NCBI RefSeq assembly: GCF_047495875.1
Contig: NC_092461.1
Span: forward strand, 51,036,511-51,100,510
Reading direction: 5' to 3'
DNA: 64,000 nucleotides
From: Pithys albifrons albifrons
Taxonomy: Eukaryota; Chordata; Aves; Passeriformes; Thamnophilidae
Shown: one piece after another, positions 57,715-64,000 of the stretch
Layout: each line of letters starts with the position of its first letter
Position numbering within the stretch: the stretch's first letter is position 1
Program-made: the position numbers and the translations under genes
Notes under the pieces: generated by a model
Seen by the model: the letters and a program-made list of their open reading frames with translations, nothing else
The model's database searches: none
Told to the model about the DNA's origin: nothing

Positions 57715-59092
57715 CTGATTAAGACATAAGAGGAAACAAAGTTAGATGAAGCTTTTTCAAACAAACCCACCTTCAAAAATTTTCTAAAAGAGTATCCATT
57801 ATTTTAAGAAAAGAAACATATTAAGTATCTCAAACTAAATTGAAACACTTCCAGAAATTTTAAGAATAAAATTAAAACGCTCTACTATAATTTACTTATT
57901 ATTTGTGTTTATTTTTTTAGACAGAATGAACTCAAACTGACTTAGGGCCCATAAACCAAGTAACTGCACATTTGAAAGAGCTTTAGGTAGTTTCCTCATG
58001 AATGAAGAACAAAAATCTAACAGAGCCTGTCATTTTCAAGCTAAGGGTGGCTCTAAGTATTTCAGACCTCTAACTATTTCTTTCTACCCTACCATGAAAA
58101 CACCAGATACAGCTGAATTCTTAGCCTGGTAGACACAACACACAAAGGCCTCTGGCTACAGAGGTTACAGTAGCAGTTATGTTTCACCACAGTGCAGAAA
58201 GACATTGTAACTACCATTTCTTGAAACTCTCTGTAAATAGAGAGGATTCAAAAAAACTTCAGGAAACAATTGATCTAGTCCTCAGGGGAAGAATTATGCA
58301 GTCAAGATGCAAACAAGTGTCAATAAATCAGGGGGAGGCATACAAATTTCAATGAATTGTTAAAAGGTACCAGACAATTGTTAGGCTCAGTCTTACTGTC
58401 ACTTTGCTAGAACATCAAGTTTCATCTAACTAAGTCACCACTTTCTCATATGCAGCCAAATACGAATTTCTGTGCCTACACATGATTTAAACAAGCGCAT
58501 GCAACCTTCTGTAACAGCAGCAGCCATATCTATTGAATTCTTAGCTATAATAATTGATTACTAAATCTCAGCCAGATGTGCCTCACCATTATGAGCAGCT
58601 TTAGTGCAGGATACTACTAAATCTACATTCTAAAAAATGCCTACATGTTAGGCAGTGAATGACTGTTTAAGAGAACTTTATGGGCATAACCTTCCCACAA
58701 GGAAGCACTCAAAAAGTTAAGGAGCTGGTGCTGCCTGCAGCAGTGCTGAGGAAGCCTTTGAAGTTCCAGCAAACATAAATGGCCAAGTCAGCAGAGCACA
58801 AATGAAGGAACAGGGATATATGTCTGTGCAGCTACCAACAAAGCACCAGTGTGGATGGAGACCAGTGTCTTAGCCACTTATTCCAGAACATTCCCCTTTT
58901 TTACCTGAAAATATGGCTAAAAAGGGAGGAATTTTGCACAACAAGAAAGTACTTTTACACAGCTTGAAATAATTTCCTCAAGGGTTTCACCTCCAAATAT
59001 ACCCATCATACATCCAAACCAGTGTCACTATTTAAGCGTTTGAGTAAAGTTATCTTTCTAGGACACATTCACAGACCTATCAACCACCATAC

Positions 59093-59272
59093 CTTTATTT
59101 TTTCGGAGACCAACCGGAAGTGATGGTGCAGGCATCAGTTGTTCAATAGATACAGTAACCGTATTTTCCAGCCCCTGAAGATTTGATTCTCCTGAACCAC
59201 TGTCGGTCAGCACCTTGTCTCGCTTACGCTGCTGACGCTTCTCTCTGTTACTGATTTTCGTTTCCCAGGCTC
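59093..59272 (-). CDS. MTDH: MTDH exon 4
   Basis: 180 bases, phase 1 to phase 1. It encodes GAWETKISNREKRQQRKRDK then VLTDSGS and a more variable section ending RKNKG. The basic run REKRQQRKRDK is strongly conserved in the family. Acceptor GTTTTAG; donor AAG|GTATGG. Confidence 0.95.
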
Positions 59273-59722
59273 CTAAAACATCAGCCAAATAAAAACATCA
59301 GTAAGCAAGTCGGAGAGCAAAGGAAGAGGTTTGGCTTGTTTCTTGTCATGTAGAAGTCTGAGGGCAGTTTAAACAATCAGACATGGCAGGCAGATTCAAT
59401 ATTAGTTTGAAAACACAAACAAATGGCCAAAGGTAAGTTTTTCTGGATGCAATGTGATAGTACTTTGCTTCACAGAGCAAAATGTAAGTAACATGAGGGT
59501 CCTACCACTCACAACATCTCAGTTTTTATAAGTTTAACTTCAAAAAAAATCAGTTCAAGTTACTGCTGTTGTTTCGAAGACCAGATTTTCAGAACCAATA
59601 TGTGACTATGGAGTTATAACAAAATAAGTTTATTATGTTTCTTTATGAAGCAAACACAAGTAAATCTTGAAACAGCATGTAAGCTAAAATGTTTAAGTTT
59701 TGTGTATGTTTGTGGTCAGTAC

Positions 59723-59804
59723 CTTCATCAACTTCCTTTCCATCTAGACGAGATGTATCCTGAACCGTTTTAGCATCTCCCTTTGATTTCTTTTTTTTCT
59801 TTGA
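59723..59804 (-). CDS. MTDH: MTDH exon 3
   Basis: 82 bases, phase 0 to phase 1. It encodes SKKKKKSKGDAKTVQDTSRL then DGKEVDE, matching the lysine-rich linker of MTDH. Acceptor CATTCTAG; donor GAAG|GTACTG. Confidence 0.93.
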
Positions 59805-61311
59805 CTAGAATGAAAATAAAATATTATCTTAATAATTACTTAGTGATCAACTGTCATAGTGATTGAGAATTCCTCCCCTTCTGCAAAAAGCGGGAATAAA
59901 TTTGAAACAGATTTTCCTGAACAACCCACTGTGAAAGACTTATACAGTACAGAAATGGCAGGTGGGTGGAACGTCACTTATGCTACAGAGCACAAAGTCT
60001 GCTGGAAGAAGCTGTGCTGGTGGCATGACCATCACAGAGGAGTAGTGAATGTTTAGCAGACAGATCCCACTCTGGCAAAATTTGTTTTGTGCAGAAGCAA
60101 GTATAACGTCATACAAGGAGAAATAAATAGTGCCAGTGACTCCTTTAAAAAACAAGGTAAAAGAACTCCAGCTTGGAAAATATTTCAAAACATGAGCTGT
60201 GCTTAGAGCCCAAACATAAAATACCTTTTTTTCCCCCCAAGCTTTCATCAGTTATGGCTTCTTGGATATAAGAGCTAAGCTACACAGATAAGAACAGATA
60301 TGAGTACTTTTGCAAACAGTTTTGGTGCAACATGAGGAACTCAGCAGGCCTGCCAAAATTTTTAAGTCCTTAAGATGCACTGTACCTTATGCAACAACAA
60401 CAGAAAAATAAACCTTTCTTCCTCATGGTCTAATTGTTTCTAGTGTTGAAGAAAAAGCAAAGTTGTGTGTTTGCAAACAGAATGGATGATGGTATCTTAA
60501 CATCCTATGGTCTCACCCAGAGTTGCTTCTTAGATAATAGTCTCTTATACTAGACACTAAAAAAAACCCAGTAGTGTGATAAGTCACTGAAATAGAAAGA
60601 AGGGGAGAAACTATTCAAAGTGTCAAGGAATTATAAACCCTATGAACTGTCACAGATCAGATATTACCCAAAGCTTCCCCTCCCACAAAAGCAGAACAAC
60701 TTAAAATGACTACCCTGAAAAAATGTGCATGACATTCACAACCCTGAAGCAGGTAAGAAATACAGATCCACAAAGGATGTGGGATTTTCCTTGAAAACAT
60801 ACATCCAAGCAGAAAAATATAACCATGCCCTTCAGGGCACAGATAGTATACACACATATATCTACACACAGGCACATACGTCTTTAATCCCATCTACTGA
60901 CTTACACCATCAATCTTTAGTGCAGTTGCAGCTTCAACTTGATTTTAAAATTCAGATAACACTGTTTGCAATTTTAAGGCAAACCTTGAGTTTAGCATTT
61001 AAACACGATCTACTTAAAAACCTGCAAATAGAGTTATTCATTCAGGTTCTAACTGTGTTATGTTCTTGGCAAAAAACACAACAAAGTCAATCTGATACGC
61101 AAAACATGGAGAAGCAGAAGAGGCACTCAGCATGGAATTTTAACGCAAACCTTATTACACATGAAAGTCCTTTATTTGCCAATGCCAAAAACCCCTTGAG
61201 CCCTACAGCAAACCAAACAGCATAGTCTTTTAGTCAAAATATTAACTGCAAAGGAAGTTATCAGAGGGGAGTCAAGTACCTTTATTAAAGCCTGAATGAG
61301 CTAAAGAAATG

Positions 61312-61510
61312 ACAGTAATCATTGAAAGGCCTGGGCTGGAAGGAACCTCAGCCCTCATGCCATGGGCAGAGACACCTTTCACTAGACCCAATCGCTCAAT
61401 GCCCCATCCAGCTGGCCCATGAACACAGTCAGGGATGGGGCATTCACAGCTTCTCTGGGCAGCCTGTTCCAATGCCCCACCGCCCTTACAGTATACTCGT
61501 TTCTGACTGT
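61312..61510 (-). mobile_element. CR1 fragment
   Basis: On the plus strand it reads CCATGGGCAGAGACACCTTTC then CACTAGACC, CCCCATCCAGCTGGCC, AGGGATGGGGCATTCACAG and TTCTCTGGGCAGCCTGTTCC, the reverse complement of the CR1 3' region. It lies in MTDH intron 2. Confidence 0.88.
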
Positions 61511-62335
61511 TCATGCACAGTCATTTGTTTCTGCAATACTCCTCAGCAGAGTTACAACAAATGCATTCTGTTGAAGAAGAAAAGACAGAAATCCAGGACA
61601 GCAGGAAAATTTCATGCAAAATGTTAGCAAAAGAACTGAGAAAAAAATTATTTAAGTCCTATCAAAGTATATCCATGTTGGCTAAAAATGATAGTATATA
61701 TGGTAAGGCAAGAAGATACTAGTCCTCACAGTGCAAAAAATAACACTGCCATTAATATGGTTACCTTGTAGGTAACACTGGAGATCAACGTTTAAAAAGA
61801 TGTTTTAATGTAGCTGTTCAGTTTGCATAACAAAAAGCTCTCACCAGACTTCAAAGTCTGTATTTGTCGTCAAAAATTAAGAACTCTAATCACTAATGGA
61901 TACATCTGGAAAAAGAAATAAGCAGGCACATGGTCTTAATCCTTTGAATAGTCCTCCAATTGTTAGACCATTTACAAGGCACTTAACAATACTCTCATTA
62001 TGCTGCATCTCCACAGAAGTCCTCAAAGATGAAACACAAACTTAAATTTCTGTAGGCTTTACCACTGTCACATGATGATCAGAGATATCAGTGTTTAGCT
62101 GAGGGCAAGAGAGGGGTTTGCTTGACAAACATTCTGTGATAAGACATGATCTCAGATGTTCAAAAAATACTACTTTACTTCTTTCCAAAGCCAAATTAGA
62201 TTAGCACTATTCACAGTAAGAAATATGCCTCTTCACTCACGGAAGTAACGGGATTTTAAATCACAAATAGAGTTATTAGATACTAAAATAACATGCATTA
62301 AACTTTGGCATTGTCATTTTGTATCCATAACTGAC

Positions 62336-62440
62336 CTTTTCATTCTTCTTTTCCGTGTCCACCGGCTGCTTCATGTTGTCTTTGCGGACAGTTGGTGTTA
62401 CTTCATCCTCAGATACATCAAGGAAAGACCGTCCATTAGG
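62336..62440 (-). CDS. MTDH: MTDH exon 2
   Basis: 105 bases, phase 0 to phase 0. It encodes PNGRSFLDVSEDEV through DTEKKNEK, equivalent to the residues after the conserved KPKPNG of mammalian MTDH. Acceptor GTTTACACAG; donor AAAAG|GTCAGT. Exon 1, with the membrane anchor, must lie right of the window. Confidence 0.93.
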
Positions 62441-64000
62441 CTGTGTAAACAAGAAATGTAAATAATAAAAAACTGGAGAAAGCAGATGATGCAAAGCTCA
62501 AATTACACTATTACTGAAATGCAATTACTTGTTGACTGGAAAATGCTTGCACAGTTATTGAATAAAGATTACTGAATAAAGCAGACCAAATTGTGGATTG
62601 GTGCTCAAAATACGTACTGCAATTCTGTATTTACCAAACACAGAAATGAAAAAGGAAAAAAAAGAGGTCTCCTCATTTCATCTCACTCCTACTCACCTCA
62701 GGAATTGCATATCAAAAGGTAAATTACTGAAAGTTACCAGCTTTTTAAGTTCTCTGTAGCTGTTCCAAAACCTGACTCAGAACAGCTACATTTCTATGTG
62801 CTATAAATATCTAACACAATTACCACTCTGTAGCAGTTCAGCAACAGGTTGAATTTTTAAAAGTGACTTCTACCTTACCCAAACATCTGCAATTTCTATC
62901 TATGCATAAGCTTCACAGCTCACTTCCTTCACAAGTTAAAATTCATAGTAGAACAGAAATTAGAAGTCAAACATGAAGCATGACTAAGCACAACATCCCA
63001 CTGTTCTCTTTCAGACAGATTTGATTATAGGCATTACATTAGTCTACCATTTTATCCTCACATAATAACGAAAAGAAAATTAGCATCTATTATTCAACAT
63101 CTAAAGTTAAGACTCTGGACAATCATTAAATTAGTTTTTACCATTACCTCTGACAGCAAAGGCATCCATCATAGCCCGTGTATTCCCCATACAAAAATGT
63201 AATAACTTTAAAGTTGTTCATTGCTAACAAAAAGCTATGACTGAGTTACTGTGCTTAACTGCAGAAAAGATGAGAATAAGCACACGTTATACTACTGTCA
63301 GCCATTAGTTTCACTGAGTGAAAAAACAACTGTCAAGAATAGCAATTGACAGTCCACACAAATGTCACTGATTCCCATTTAGAGTGACTCAGAAAAATTA
63401 ATGGCTGAAAAATTAAATGAGCATAAATAACCACTTCAAAGTCACTTTAATTCCTGCAGTTCCTTCAAAATAAAGTTCAAGCTGTATTACATGTAGTTAC
63501 TTTTTTGTTATTAAAAAACCAAGAGCTACTTTAGTCTGCATCACACACCTAACTGCTTTTAAGTAAAACAAAAGCCGTATTACAACTCAGTGTGGCCTAT
63601 TCCTTCAAATATTACATCTGATCTTCAATTTAACTGTTATGGGTATTTAAATCTTGCTATGTTACATTATGCTTACAAACCACGACTGGCATGATGTCAC
63701 CAGTAGTATTGCTTACCGTAGTTAGCAAGCCGGCCAACTTCTTAGAAGTAACTATTAATAGAAATTGAAAGATCAGGTCACCTAACCTCTCCTCTCCTGC
63801 AACAAGCAGCTTTAAACTCGACTTCTCATATCTAAGATGCAACACATTTCCCTCAACATTCTGAAAATTACGTATGTTTTACAAATCTCTGTCTCAGAAC
63901 TCTGAAAGTTCTCAACAAAGCTCACAGTACTGAATTTCATAGGGATACCAAAGACCTGACATTCAATCTTGAAAACAACTCATTGCCAAAAATCAGTCCT
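62441..64000 (-). other. MTDH: MTDH intron 1, 3' part
   Basis: AT-rich intron running off the right edge. No CpG island, exon or recognisable repeat was seen, so the MTDH promoter is further right. Confidence 0.6.

Larger units (their letters stand above)
30395..64000 (-). other. MTDH: MTDH gene, exons 2 to 12 (5' end missing)
   Basis: Metadherin (LYRIC, AEG-1) is a lysine-rich ER-membrane and nuclear-envelope-associated protein. It binds the nuclease SND1 and acts in signalling and RNA metabolism. Eleven exons on the minus strand match the canonical 12-exon vertebrate gene in order, size and phase; exon 1, which encodes the membrane anchor, is right of the window. One extra in-frame exon (6b) is also visible. 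Coding marks include the lysine run in exon 9, the paired-tryptophan SND1-binding region in exon 7, and the conserved C-terminus KKKKKARRET in exon 12. All acceptors are AG and all donors GT, and the phases chain without conflict. Intron 10 holds a 6.9-kb provirus in sense orientation. Confidence 0.95.

Noticed and set aside
1..64000. tRNA, rRNA or microRNA genes
   Set aside because: No cloverleaf, rRNA segment or convincing long hairpin was noticed on reading. A covariance-model scan was not possible, so small RNAs cannot be excluded.

Overview
This is a stretch of bird chromosome. Three things point to a bird: CR1 retrotransposon fragments with the typical 3' end, solo LTRs of avian ERVL and ERV1 type, and two recognisable vertebrate genes in the conserved order MTDH - LAPTM4B. 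Both genes are transcribed on the minus strand. All gene structures below are read from splice sites, reading phase and similarity to the known vertebrate proteins. No alignment or transcript data were available.

Layout, left to right. Positions 1-16392 are the first intron of LAPTM4B, with no coding exon seen. They hold a CR1 copy (7631-8127), a solo LTR (11344-11986) and an LTR-like piece (about 13000-13160). Positions 15900-16990 are a CpG island holding LAPTM4B coding exon 1 (16393-16488). Its reading frame is open for 133 codons upstream of the usual start. A minus-strand LTR (17136 to about 17480) sits just upstream of this promoter. About 17.5-30 kb is intergenic, with few features. 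From about 30.4 kb to the right edge is the 3' part of MTDH (metadherin/LYRIC/AEG-1): the 3' UTR, exons 12 back to 2, and one extra symmetric exon (6b). Exon 1 lies beyond position 64000.

The standout element is a complete endogenous retrovirus at 37493-44428, in the sense orientation within MTDH intron 10. It has 631/630-bp LTRs that differ by one base, a perfect 5-bp target duplication (CACGT), a perfect 18-nt tRNA-Lys1,2-type primer site, an intact 1046-codon protease-RT-RNase H-integrase frame, and no env. Gag and pol share one frame, split by a TGA inside gag and a TAG between gag and pol. The gag product is odd: its N-terminus is rich in membrane-spanning segments, and a 57-bp tandem array encodes about nine TQT motifs.

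The rest of the MTDH introns carry CR1 fragments, two solo LTRs and one perfect 22-bp palindrome.
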